From Teredinibacter turnerae T7901 (GTDB lineage: Bacteria; Pseudomonadota; Gammaproteobacteria; Pseudomonadales; Cellvibrionaceae), in contig NC_012997.1 in NCBI RefSeq assembly GCF_000023025.1, positions 2,415,125-2,479,124 of the forward strand: a stretch of 64,000 nt of DNA, given 5' to 3'. Each line of letters opens with the position of its first letter. The stretch's first letter is position 1. Positions 8,852 through 18,500 of the stretch are shown piece by piece. The notes beneath the pieces are model-generated. The model worked only from the letters and a program-made list of their open reading frames with translations, made no database searches and had not been told where the DNA came from. Position numbers and translations under genes: made by a program.

Positions 8852-9619
8852 GTGGATCTCATATTTATTGAATTTTATAGATCATTTTTCATGGCTATAA
8901 GGTATCCGACCAATTTTGTTATCCAGGTTGTCATGTCGGTATCGTTGTTTTACTTGTTGTTAATGGGTGGTGGGATGTTTCACTCGGAAGTGATCGAAGT
9001 AAAGCGGGTAGAGTTAATGTTAGTTAATTATTTTTTTTGGACAATCGCACTTCCTACCATTTCTTCTATTCCCCAGTCGATAGAAGAGGACGCAAAAGCT
9101 GGTACATTTGAGCAGGTTTTGCAGTCGGTTTATTCAACAGCATTTTTATTTTATATCCGTGGGCTCGCTCATTGTTTGCTTCAAATAGTGATTTCATTGT
9201 GTATTCTTAGCGTGCTCATCATTGTTACTGGTGTTGTACCACAAATTACCTGGCAAGTGTGTATTTCGATATTTTCTGTGATACTAACGGCTCTTGGTAT
9301 GAGCCTACTTATTGGCGGTTTAGGTGTGAGAGTAAAGCGCACTGGAATGGTCATTGCCGCATTACAACTGCCTCTTCTTTACTTACTTATATTTCCCTTC
9401 GAGCAGCAGTTTACTAATTCAGGCGTTGAATGGTGGTTATTTTTACCTTTTGTAGCAGATTCTATACAGGCTAGGCATTTGGTGATGTCTGGCGAGCTCA
9501 ATATCAAATACTATTTTTACTCTTATTCTATGCTTCTAGTATGGACAATTGTTGGGGCTGGTGGGTTTGTCGGTATGTTGCGTTATACCAAAAAAAGGGC
9601 AAAAACCAATGGCTATTAA
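8852..9619 (+). CDS. ABC-2 type exporter, permease subunit
   Basis: Integral membrane protein of 255 aa with about six hydrophobic segments (near residues 20-40, 60-75, 100-125, 135-160, 165-185, 225-245). It has the soluble loop EEDAKAGTFEQVLQS typical of ABC-2 permeases, where the segment between helices 2 and 3 contains an E-x-GTxEQ-like motif. The start is GTG at 8852, one base after the upstream ATPase stop. It should pair with that ATPase in a 2+2 exporter. The substrate is unknown; position just upstream of the MbtH gene suggests the NRPS product or a lipid intermediate. Confidence 0.9.
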   Translation: MDLIFIEFYRSFFMAIRYPTNFVIQVVMSVSLFYLLLMGGGMFHSEVIEVKRVELMLVNYFFWTIALPTISSIPQSIEEDAKAGTFEQVLQSVYSTAFLFYIRGLAHCLLQIVISLCILSVLIIVTGVVPQITWQVCISIFSVILTALGMSLLIGGLGVRVKRTGMVIAALQLPLLYLLIFPFEQQFTNSGVEWWLFLPFVADSIQARHLVMSGELNIKYYFYSYSMLLVWTIVGAGGFVGMLRYTKKRAKTNGY

Positions 9620-9630
9620 ATCAAAATTAA

Positions 9631-9756
9631 GGCATTGGGTGGTGTATTGGTGTAGGAAGCGTTACCCCGTGGGCCGATACTTGTAGATATTTATTGAAAA
9701 AAAGTGCTACGCCAGATATTCCTGGTTCTATGGGAACTGTTGTGATTAGACGTTAG
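9631..9756 (+). other. Short open stretch between exporter and MbtH gene, possible remnant
   Basis: Between the ABC-2 permease and the MbtH gene there is a 126-base open stretch. Its last 32 codons read like protein (VTPWADTCRY ... GTVVIRR) and end in TAG ten bases before the MbtH start. No ATG or GTG with a ribosome binding site opens it; the only in-frame initiators are a TTG at 9694 and an ATG at 9730. It may be the tail of a decayed gene or plain spacer. The AGGAGA at 9755-9760 overlapping its end serves the MbtH gene. Confidence 0.2.
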
Positions 9757-9766
9757 GAGAATTGAC

Positions 9767-9955
9767 ATGTCTGAACTAAGTGACTTGTACTATGTGGTAG
9801 TAAATCATGAAGAGCAATACTCAATATGGAATTCTAAAAAGGAAATTCCTGGTGGTTGGGTAAGTGTTGGTGAGCCAATGAGTAAAGACGCATGTTTAAG
9901 TTATATCGAAACTCATTGGACTGATATGAGGCCTCTTAGCTTAAGGAATAGTTAG
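9767..9955 (+). CDS. MbtH-like NRPS chaperone
   Basis: Small protein of 62 aa with the MbtH family layout: [10 protein letters not shown] (family NEEQYSLWP), PGGW, then [19 protein letters not shown], including the conserved Trp residues. MbtH proteins bind adenylation domains and help them fold and activate amino acids. A strong ribosome binding site AGGAGA (9755-9760) lies in front of the ATG. The only deviation noticed is Asn in place of the Pro of the SxWP motif. It is the first gene of the biosynthetic part proper and would serve the eight or more adenylation domains encoded downstream. Confidence 0.95.
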   Translation: MSELSDLYYVVVNHEEQYSIWNSKKEIPGGWVSVGEPMSKDACLSYIETHWTDMRPLSLRNS

Positions 9956-9969
9956 GTTCGGTATTTAAA

Positions 9970-11949
9970 ATGTATTTAAATGATTCGCATGAATTCATTC
10001 CAAGCGTCTTAGAAAGGCATGCCGTTAGATATGATGATGTGCCAATGTTACATTTCTTGGATGACTGGGGCGGCGTATGTAGTTCGCTCTCATACAGTCG
10101 AATGCATCATGAGGCGAGAAGGCTTGCCTTAGAATACGAAAAAAGAAATCTTAGGCAAAAAGCTGTGGTAATTATAGGCGAAACCACTGGCGACTTCGTT
10201 GTTGCATTTTTAGCATGCCTTTATAGTGGGGCTATTGCAGTGCCTGCGGCGCCGCCTCGAAGAATCAATAGTGAATCTTTTCGAAGGCTGCAATGTATTT
10301 TAGATAGCGTATCGGCAGAGTTGGTGATCGTTGGCGAGCAGCACAAAACGTTGGTTTCAGAAGTAAGAAATTACACTAAAGCTAATGAATTTGATATTCG
10401 TACTGTAAAGCAATTATTGAATGGTTCTACTGGTGGCTTTGCAAATCGAACGTGCTTAAAAGATGCAGCCTTTATTCAGTTTTCGTCAGGAACTACAGGT
10501 GACCCAAAAGGGGTCGTGATAAGTCATGGCGCACTTTTAAGTAACTTGGAGATCATCCAAAAAACTTTTCGTTTATCTTCAGATTCGAAATTGGTTGGCT
10601 GGTTGCCCATGTTTCACGATATGGGGCTTGTGGGTAATTTGTTGTCGATGCTTTATGTTGGCGGTGTCAGTTACATGATGTCGCCAAATATCTTTATGCA
10701 AAAGCCCTTGCTTTGGCTGCAGAGTATCACCCAATATAAGGCAAACACTAGCGGCGGGCCAAACTTTGCGTATGATTTATGTGTTGAAAAAATAACAGAC
10801 AACGAGCAAGAGCAATTAGACCTTGAGAGCTGGAAGACCGCCTTTAATGGTGCCGAAGTCGTAAGGCCGTCGACGATTCAGTCTTTTAGCGATAAGTTTT
10901 TTAAGAATGGTTTTGATAAAAAGTCTTTTCTTCCCTGTTACGGTATGGCGGAAGCGACATTGCTGGTCAGCGGATCACATTTAGATAGCATTGATATATC
11001 AAGTGCAGTCCAGCAATGCCCAAACACTCAATTCAAAATACACTCTTCTGGGCCTGTATGTGATGGGTGGATCGTTAAGGTTGTGGATCCGGATCATGAT
11101 ATCCCGTTGAAAGACGGTGATATTGGCGAGATCTGGATTTCTGGAGAATCTTTGTTTTCCGATTACTGGGGAATTAGCGACAAGAGTCACTTAAGAGAAT
11201 TGGCTTCTGAAAAAGGAAAACTATTTTACCGGACTGGAGATTATGGAAAAATAGAAAATAAACAATTGTTTATTACCGGCAGAAAGAAGGAGATGATTAT
11301 CATACGCGGCAGAAATATTTTTCCGCATGATATTGAAGGTGCTGTGTGCGAGTTACATTCAGCGTTCGTAAAAAATGGAGCAGCAGCAGTTTCTGTTGGT
11401 AATCAATGCGAAAATCTAGTTATCGTTCAAGAGTTGGAGCGTTTCGAAATTAAACGGTTGGATTTTCGCGATCTGGAGAATCGAATTTACTCTTTCGTGT
11501 CAAGTTATTTTTCAATTGCGCCCGCATTCATTGGCCTAGTTGTTAAAGGGAAGTTGCCCCGCACTACAAGTGGGAAAATAAAACGGATTCAGTTGGCTAA
11601 ATTATTAGAGGATGGTAGTTTTTCAGTATTAAATAAATATTCTCGTAGGGACTTAAAGCTAAAAGCGGAGCTTGGCAACGCGATTGTAGTACCGAGGGAT
11701 AGAAAATCCCTTGCTAAATATATTATCGATAAGATGCATCAAGAGCTCAAGCTGCCAGGAGGTACTTTGTCTGTTGATACGCCGCTTTTTCAAGTGGGAA
11801 TTGATTCTTCAGCCGCTGCGGGCCTAACAGCGTCTTTCGGTAAGGAGCTTGGCGTTTCTCTGGAGCCTACCTTGCTTCTGGAAGTTGAAACAATTGAGGA
11901 TCTTGTTATCAGATTGATGGGTGACACGGATATTAAGATAGGTGTATAG
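9970..11949 (+). CDS. Fatty acyl-AMP ligase fused to an acyl carrier domain
   Basis: Activates a fatty acid as acyl-AMP and can load it on its own carrier domain, starting a lipopeptide. The N-terminal 560 residues are an ANL-family ligase with SSGTTGDPKGV (near residue 172), GWLPMFHDMGLVG (near 214; this motif is typical of FAALs) and CYGMAEATLLVSG (near 320). GRKKEMIIIRGRNIFPHDIE lies near 437. The C-terminal about 75 residues are a carrier domain with the phosphopantetheine site GIDSS (Ser near 612). The start ATG has no strong ribosome binding site, but the conserved N-terminus begins right there. The gene overlaps or abuts the P450 gene. Together with the free ACP and the starter-like C domain of NRPS1, this argues for an N-acylated product. 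Confidence 0.92.
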   Translation: MYLNDSHEFIPSVLERHAVRYDDVPMLHFLDDWGGVCSSLSYSRMHHEARRLALEYEKRNLRQKAVVIIGETTGDFVVAFLACLYSGAIAVPAAPPRRINSESFRRLQCILDSVSAELVIVGEQHKTLVSEVRNYTKANEFDIRTVKQLLNGSTGGFANRTCLKDAAFIQFSSGTTGDPKGVVISHGALLSNLEIIQKTFRLSSDSKLVGWLPMFHDMGLVGNLLSMLYVGGVSYMMSPNIFMQKPLLWLQSITQYKANTSGGPNFAYDLCVEKITDNEQEQLDLESWKTAFNGAEVVRPSTIQSFSDKFFKNGFDKKSFLPCYGMAEATLLVSGSHLDSIDISSAVQQCPNTQFKIHSSGPVCDGWIVKVVDPDHDIPLKDGDIGEIWISGESLFSDYWGISDKSHLRELASEKGKLFYRTGDYGKIENKQLFITGRKKEMIIIRGRNIFPHDIEGAVCELHSAFVKNGAAAVSVGNQCENLVIVQELERFEIKRLDFRDLENRIYSFVSSYFSIAPAFIGLVVKGKLPRTTSGKIKRIQLAKLLEDGSFSVLNKYSRRDLKLKAELGNAIVVPRDRKSLAKYIIDKMHQELKLPGGTLSVDTPLFQVGIDSSAAAGLTASFGKELGVSLEPTLLLEVETIEDLVIRLMGDTDIKIGV

Positions 11950-11950
11950 G

Positions 11951-13183
11951 ATGTCTAACGATTTTTTATTGCCGGCAAACATCAAATTTAAGACGTTTTC
12001 ACTTGGATTTAGGAACGACCCCTTTAACACCTATAAAACTCTGCTATCTGACGCACCCATTTTTTATGTAAAAGGCTTGCATGGTAAAGAGTGGGTTGTG
12101 GCCAAGTATGAATATGTGTCTTCTGCCCTTAAAGATCGTTCTCTGGTAAAGCCTGATGTGGTAAATGAAATTGCTGGTCGGGAAAAAAACAATAAAAACG
12201 AAAAAAAATATTTATATCTTAAATCCATGATGAGTAATTGGCTCTTTTTTATGGAGGCTGATCGTCACGAAAAAATTAGAAAAATAATGGCTGCATGGTT
12301 TACGCCTTCAAAGGTGAGCGAAATAAACAAAATATTACTTAAATCTATAGAGGATAATCTTTCTACATTAAAAGCTGAGCACTCATTCGACGTATTGGGC
12401 GACTTATCCACCAAGGTGACCCTTACCACAATATCTCACCTGCTTGATTGTGCTCGGATGGACAATCGGGAAACAGAAAAGTATGCATTGGAGTTATTCA
12501 AGATAGTAAACCCTCCGGTACCGGTCAATGAGTATGATTCGTTAGAACAAGCCGCTCGATATTTTGCGATCAGCCTCCGTGAAGACTTGGATCGTGAACA
12601 TAGCAAACAAGGATTCGTGCAATACCTTCTTAAAAAGAAAAGCTGTGCTGATATAACGGAAGACGAAATCATTGGCGCTCTATCGCTGGTGATGTGTGTT
12701 GGGCTAGATACAACCAAACATTTGATCGGTAATTCTCTGCAAGCTCTCTATTCAGATGGTAAGCAACTGCAAGCAATTAGGCGCGATACAAGTTTGTTAA
12801 ATCAATCTATTTTGGAGTGTGGTCGATACAATGCTCCAGTTTCAATGTTGCCCAGAGTTGCTATAGAAGATACCTATATTGGCGATGCAAAGATTGCAGC
12901 GGGGGAGAGGGTATATTTTTTAGTAAGTGCCGCGTGCAGGGATGGCGAGCGCTTTAGTGAACCCGACTCCTTGAATATCCATCGAAGTAAGAGGTCCACA
13001 CTTATTTTTGGCGCTGGACACCATTTCTGTTTAGGGGCGCATTTGTCTTTGGTCATTGCAGAGCAAGTCATAAAACGGCTTATCACTAGCCCTGACTTGG
13101 CTATACACTTCAAGGATTTCAGTTGGGTTAGCTCACCAGGTATACGTGGTTTAGAGCGCGTACAGGCTTCTTGGGTTTCGTAA
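11951..13183 (+). CDS. Cytochrome P450
   Basis: Soluble bacterial P450 of 410 aa. The heme-binding loop FGAGHHFCLGAH (Cys near residue 360), the ExxR motif ECGR (near 289-292) and the I-helix oxygen-activation motif VGLDTTKH are all present. ATG at 11951, preceded by AGGTG at 11940-11944, is taken as start; an in-frame GTG at 11942 is the alternative. The gene follows the acyl ligase by one base, and its stop overlaps the ketosynthase start in a TAATG. In comparable clusters such a P450 oxidises a carrier-bound acyl chain or amino acid. Which carrier it visits cannot be told; no redox partner is encoded nearby. Confidence 0.93.
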   Translation: MSNDFLLPANIKFKTFSLGFRNDPFNTYKTLLSDAPIFYVKGLHGKEWVVAKYEYVSSALKDRSLVKPDVVNEIAGREKNNKNEKKYLYLKSMMSNWLFFMEADRHEKIRKIMAAWFTPSKVSEINKILLKSIEDNLSTLKAEHSFDVLGDLSTKVTLTTISHLLDCARMDNRETEKYALELFKIVNPPVPVNEYDSLEQAARYFAISLREDLDREHSKQGFVQYLLKKKSCADITEDEIIGALSLVMCVGLDTTKHLIGNSLQALYSDGKQLQAIRRDTSLLNQSILECGRYNAPVSMLPRVAIEDTYIGDAKIAAGERVYFLVSAACRDGERFSEPDSLNIHRSKRSTLIFGAGHHFCLGAHLSLVIAEQVIKRLITSPDLAIHFKDFSWVSSPGIRGLERVQASWVS

Positions 13184-15126
13184 TGTCCGATATAGCTGTG
13201 GTTGGATTGTCCTGTAAACTTCCCGGAGTATCCTCCGTAGAAGATTTTCATCGCCTCCTGTTTGATCCTCGTAGCAGAGCTTTGAATAGCTGTTCTGATC
13301 AAGATTGGTATAAGGGTTTCGATAATAAGTTTTTCTTTATTACTGACGAAGAGTCCGCAGCGATGGACCCTCAACAAAAGCTCTTTCTCGCCATGGCTTA
13401 TTGGGCGCTGGAAGATTCCCTTATTTGTAGCAGTGAGTTCCCTGAAAAAACTGGTGTTTATGTGGGAAGTTCTTCCTTTGAATTTGCGATGAATAAAAGG
13501 AAATCTGATTCTTGCAAATTTCGTTTGCCAGGCTTAGGCAACAATTTTATAGCTAATAGAGTCTCAAACTTTTTCAATTTTACTGGCCCTAGTATGGTTG
13601 TTGACGCGAGTTGTGCTTCATCAATGCTGGCTGTAAAGCATGCTTGCTCCGCATTGATCGCCAAAGAAATATCCCTTGCGATTACTGGTGGGGTCCATAT
13701 TCATGCTTCTGATTACGTCGATGGTTTGTACCAAAATAGTGGTTTGATTAGCAAAAAAGGACAGTGTAGGCCGTTGTCTAATTCTGCGGATGGTTTTATT
13801 CGTGGCGAAGGTGGGGGTTCTCTTGTGTTGAAGAGACTCGATGAAGCGCTAGAGAGTGGCAATAAAATATATGCAGTGATAAAAGGATGTTATACAAATC
13901 ATAATGGCACATCATTAAATATTACGAGTCCAAATCTAAAAGCTCAATTGTCTCTGTATGAGGACGCTTATGGCAAATCAGGCGTTTCCCCTAGCGACAT
14001 TGATTTTATTGAAACCAGTGCGTCTGGTAACTCGCTCGGAGATAAAATCGAATACAGCGGGTTAAAACAATATTTCTGTGAAAATCGTAATACCCATTTA
14101 TATTTGGGTGTTTTGAAGAACTTAATAGGTAATCTTGAATCTGCGTCCGGCACGATTGCTCTTATTAAGGCGGTCTTGCTGCTGCATGATAAAAAAATAC
14201 CTTCTCAAAAGATCGACGACCCTCTGGACCCAGTATTTCCTCTTATAGAAAAGTCATACAGTACGTTGCAGCTGGCTTGCGAAAAAGGTCAATGCTTTGC
14301 TGCTGTCAATAATTTTGGTTTGGGTGGCTCTAACGTTCATACGATACTCAGCAGTCATACAACAAAACATAGCGATCCTAATGCCGTTGAATCAGACGAG
14401 CAGGTCTTTCTGCTATCAGCACATACTAAAGATGCCTTGAAGAACCGTGTAATAGACTATGTCAGAGCTTTAGAAGTCGGAGAGAACAATGCGATTCCGC
14501 TTGTTCAATTAGCCTCTAAAGCGCAGCGTTATCTGGCGGTTCGCATTTCTGTCGTTTATTCAGATAGAGTCAGCTTAATAGATCAGTTAAAAAAATATAT
14601 CGATGGTTCCAGCTCGAATGAAATATATTCTGGGTGTTCACAGCATGAACCTGAGCTGTTCGTCAACGTCAGAAATGTTTTGTCATTTGTTAAGGGAAAT
14701 GAGCCTGAGCTTCGAAGGTTCGTATCTCGTTCCATGAATGGTTTTGCTGAAGAGCGCGCCGACTTACAAGACGATATGAATGATCAATACAAAAAAAATA
14801 TGTTTTTATCGTTTTTTAAATCGCTTATGAGTAACCGACATTTTAATCGACAGTTTCCTGATTTTGACGAAGTAATCAGAAATAGCAGTATGTCACCAGA
14901 TGTTGATGATGAGACATATAGTTTTCAGCGTGCTGACAGTATTTTCGAGGTAGAATCTGCCGAAGGCCAGCGAGAGATAATTGGTGCTTTTCAATGTCAG
15001 TCGATTCATCACGTTAGAGCAAAGATGTTCGCGCTTGGCTTTAATGTTTGCACATCTACCCCGTATTGCGCTAAAGATGTTCGAGTCTGGCCGCCACTGT
15101 ACCCCTTGTTTAACAAACCTTCTTGA
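13183..15126 (+). CDS. Ketosynthase-like protein lacking both catalytic histidines
   Basis: Beta-ketoacyl synthase fold of the modular PKS type (residues 1-410) plus the KS-to-AT linker (about 415-470) and a C-terminal part of 180 residues I do not recognise. There is no acyltransferase domain. The nucleophile is kept (DASCASSM, Cys144). The usual EAHGTGT is replaced by ETSASGN (Ser at 279), and the usual NIGH is replaced by LIGN (Asn at 317). Decarboxylative condensation needs these two His, so the protein should be a non-elongating KS that can only accept or transfer acyl groups. ATG at 13183 overlaps the P450 stop by one base. The free ACP gene follows within ten bases, suggesting an acyl relay from the FAAL to NRPS1. 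Confidence 0.88.
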   Translation: MSDIAVVGLSCKLPGVSSVEDFHRLLFDPRSRALNSCSDQDWYKGFDNKFFFITDEESAAMDPQQKLFLAMAYWALEDSLICSSEFPEKTGVYVGSSSFEFAMNKRKSDSCKFRLPGLGNNFIANRVSNFFNFTGPSMVVDASCASSMLAVKHACSALIAKEISLAITGGVHIHASDYVDGLYQNSGLISKKGQCRPLSNSADGFIRGEGGGSLVLKRLDEALESGNKIYAVIKGCYTNHNGTSLNITSPNLKAQLSLYEDAYGKSGVSPSDIDFIETSASGNSLGDKIEYSGLKQYFCENRNTHLYLGVLKNLIGNLESASGTIALIKAVLLLHDKKIPSQKIDDPLDPVFPLIEKSYSTLQLACEKGQCFAAVNNFGLGGSNVHTILSSHTTKHSDPNAVESDEQVFLLSAHTKDALKNRVIDYVRALEVGENNAIPLVQLASKAQRYLAVRISVVYSDRVSLIDQLKKYIDGSSSNEIYSGCSQHEPELFVNVRNVLSFVKGNEPELRRFVSRSMNGFAEERADLQDDMNDQYKKNMFLSFFKSLMSNRHFNRQFPDFDEVIRNSSMSPDVDDETYSFQRADSIFEVESAEGQREIIGAFQCQSIHHVRAKMFALGFNVCTSTPYCAKDVRVWPPLYPLFNKPS

Positions 15127-15135
15127 GATAAAAAA

Positions 15136-15441
15136 ATGGAAAAACGCGCATTTGTTAGTGAGTTGATACTGGAGCGGCTGCAGGGCTATCTTGAAAATCC
15201 TCAAATCACGGAAAATGATAAATTTTTTGAAATAGGTGCTGATTCAGTGATCATCGTAAGGCTTCGGCAAGAAATAGAGGATCGGTGCGAGGTGGACGTA
15301 TTTATCGAAGATTTTGTAAATGGTAATTTAATCTCAATCGAAGATTTGGTTAGCAAAGTGGTAAGCGAAATGATCCTGGATAAGCCTTTACCTGAAGAGA
15401 GTTCGAGTGTTTTTGCCGATAACGATTCAATAAGTATATAA
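15136..15441 (+). CDS. Stand-alone acyl/peptidyl carrier protein
   Basis: Carrier protein of 101 aa with the 4'-phosphopantetheine motif FFEIGADSVIIVRL (Ser near residue 38), helix I in front and the helix III/IV region behind. An acidic tail (PEESSSVFADNDSISI) extends beyond the domain. It sits ten bases after the KS gene and 89 bases before NRPS1. It is likely to carry the fatty acyl group during P450 or KS processing before transfer to the first condensation domain. Classification as ACP and not PCP is by context only. Confidence 0.88.
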   Translation: MEKRAFVSELILERLQGYLENPQITENDKFFEIGADSVIIVRLRQEIEDRCEVDVFIEDFVNGNLISIEDLVSKVVSEMILDKPLPEESSSVFADNDSISI

Positions 15442-15529
15442 ATATTCGTCTTGAAGGTGAGCGTTATTGCAAGTTTTAGCGTGGCATCTTAAAAACTATA
15501 AGTGACACTGTAGAGTGTGAGAGTTAAGA

Positions 15530-18500
15530 ATGGAAAAAGATATTACAAAATTAATATCGAGTTTACGAAGAAAAGGTATTGAGTTCCATTTAAATGGAGG
15601 TTCAGTAGATGTTAGGGGGCCTCTTTCCATTTTAAGTAAACAAACTATTCGATTCTTGCAGCAGAACAAAAAGGCACTCGTTGATGTGGTTTCGCAGCGA
15701 CTAAATATTTACCCAATTGCGACGACCGAACTGCAAAAAACATATTTTTATAAATGGAAGTCGGAGGTATTGAATCCCGCCTATAACTTGGTTTCCATAA
15801 CTAAGTTGTTGGCGGATGTGGATTTGGGGAAATTGCAGAATGCGGTTAATATAGTGGTTGACCGTCATTACATGCTCAGGAGTACCTTTCAAGAGAAAAA
15901 TGGCGAGCTAGTAAAAACCGTTTATCCAGAAATGCATAACTGCATCGAAATCCGCTATATAGATTGTGATGAGCAAAGTGCTTTGGTTGTAGAGTCATTT
16001 TGCGATGCACCATTTGATTTGGAAAAAGGCCCCCTGTTCAGATGTTTGGTTATACATAAAAATATTGGTGGCCAAGGGAAAACGGAAAGTGAATTTTGTC
16101 TCGTGGCACACCATATTATTATGGATTTTGTAGCCATGCAGGTCTTTACCTCTGATGTGGCAAGAGCTTATGATGATTTGTTGAAAACACCTTATAAATC
16201 TACGCTTGCTCCCGTTGAATATGATTTCGACGATACTATAGATGACAATTGTTTCACCGAAAGAACTAGAAGCCTCGATTATTGGAAGTCCCGCTTCCAA
16301 GGTAGAAAATTGGTATCTGGTATACCTTATGAAAAGCCTGCAGTACCTTCACAAGCTTATAATAAAGCATGGAAACTAAGTGATCAGTCCCTCGTGCAGC
16401 TGAACTCCTTCGCGCGAGAAAGTGGAACCACCCTATATACTTTAATTCTTTCAGTTTATTTTATCCTATCCCGATTATATACAACGGACAAATCCGCTGA
16501 CATTGTTGTTGGTGTCCCATCACTTCGGCGAAATAAGCCTAAACAACTTAAAGTAGTTGGCTCACTGGTTAATACACTGCCGATTAATATTGAAGCCGAT
16601 GCTTTTGCCTTACCGCTGGTTGAGTTCGTGAATAAAATACAGCGGTCAGTGTTTGCAGCACTGCAATATGATCAAATTGACTATCCGGATCTCGTTGCAA
16701 AGCTCCAGTTGACTAAAGCTCAAGCCGATTCGGGTCTAGTTAATACTATATTCAATTGGCATCAAATTTATGATGAAAACAAAATCTATGACCTCGAAAA
16801 ATCCTACGATGAGCAAATTCTCACCGAGGAGATCATGTCTCTTTCCAGCGGATTAAAAGGCGCTGTAACAGACCTCGTGTTTACGGTTCAAATGTTGGGC
16901 GAGGGGTTACAATTCCGAATAAACTACCGCAGCGATTTATATAGCGAAAGACGTATATCTGCGCTTGTAGATGAAACTCAGTGGTTGATAAAACACCTCT
17001 TAACACGTAGCAACGAATCTCCTAATTCTATTATTGCAAAACGACTTAGGGAAAACTTGCCTTCACTAGACTCTATGGAGAAGGCTCCCCAAACCACCGT
17101 GGTGGATGCCTTCAGAGGGTGTGTGGAAAACGCCCCGGACAGCATTGCTCTGGTGGAAGGGGAGCAACACATCAGCTTTAGCCGTTTGGATGCCTGGTCC
17201 GATGAACTGGCGGCGGTGTTACAAGCGGCGGGGTTGCAAGTGCAAGACCGCATAGGCGTATATCAACAGGCCGACAGCGCAATGATCGCGAGTGTGCTGG
17301 CCATATTAAAAATTGGCGGTGTGTATGTGCCGCTAGAGCGCGATTATCCCGCCGCCCGTTTGCAAGTGATGGCCGAAGATGCCCAACTCGCCGCCATAAT
17401 CTGCCGTGAAGAAGCTCCAGGAGAATTTTGCCCGACAATTCCACGGGTGTTCGTGGACAGTGTCAACCCCGACGAACTGCAGGGGTTGCCCTTAGAGGTT
17501 CCTGCGCTCACGGCCCAACATCCGGCTTATATCATTTACACCTCAGGTACTACGGGCGTTCCCAAAGGTGTGGTGGCGAAACACCAAGGGATTACCCGCT
17601 TAGTGTGCAACACCAATTACATCGACATACGTTCGGACGATGTATTTCTGCAGTCCACACCCATCTCATTTGACGGTGCCACCTTTGATATCTGGGGCCC
17701 GCTGTTAAATGGCGCGCGGTTGGTGTTGGCCCCCGAAATATTAAAGGACATGCACAATCTCGGGCATTATTACCAGCAGCATGGCGTTACAGTGGTGTGG
17801 CTGACCTCCGCCTTGTTCAGCACCATGGTGCGGGAACATCTTGATCGGATGTCCACGTTGCGTGTCTGTGTGGCGGGGGGCGATGTCGTTTCCTCTGAAT
17901 ATGTGCGACAGTATTTAACACGTTACCCATTTAGTCAGTTTATCAACGGTTACGGACCAACGGAAAACACGACCTTTTCAAGTTGTTATGTTATCGACGA
18001 TAGCGCCGCCGTAAAGGATGCGTTGCCCATTGGCTCCCCCATCACAGGCAGTCACTGTTATGTGCTTGACGAAGGGCTGGAACCGGTGGCCGTCGGGGTA
18101 CCAGGGGAACTTTATGTCGGTGGGCAAGGGTTGGCTTCGCACTATGAAGGGCGTGCCGGGCTAACGGCGGAAAGATTTATTCCGCATCCCTTCGCCAACA
18201 GCGGCGAGCGACTCTATCGCACCGGAGATATCGTGCGCTGGAATAGTGACGGCGCGTTAGACTTTTTAGGTCGCCGGGACGACCAAATTAAATTACGTGG
18301 TTTCCGCGTGGAGCTCGGGGAAGTTAACAGCGCGTTGGAAGCGCTGCCGGCGGTGGCGCAAAGCCACGCCGTTGTGGTGACGGACGAGCGAGACACCAAA
18401 CGCCTAGTGGCCTACGTGGCTGTTGGGTCGAGAGCCCCAATCTCTGAAGTGGGGGACGGCGCTCTTGAGGATGGAACCGTAAATGAGGACATCCTGTTAC

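Noticed and set aside
9631-9756. Ribosomal precursor peptide for the radical SAM enzymes
   Set aside because: No proper start, no ribosome binding site of its own, and it lies 36 kb away from the radical SAM genes.
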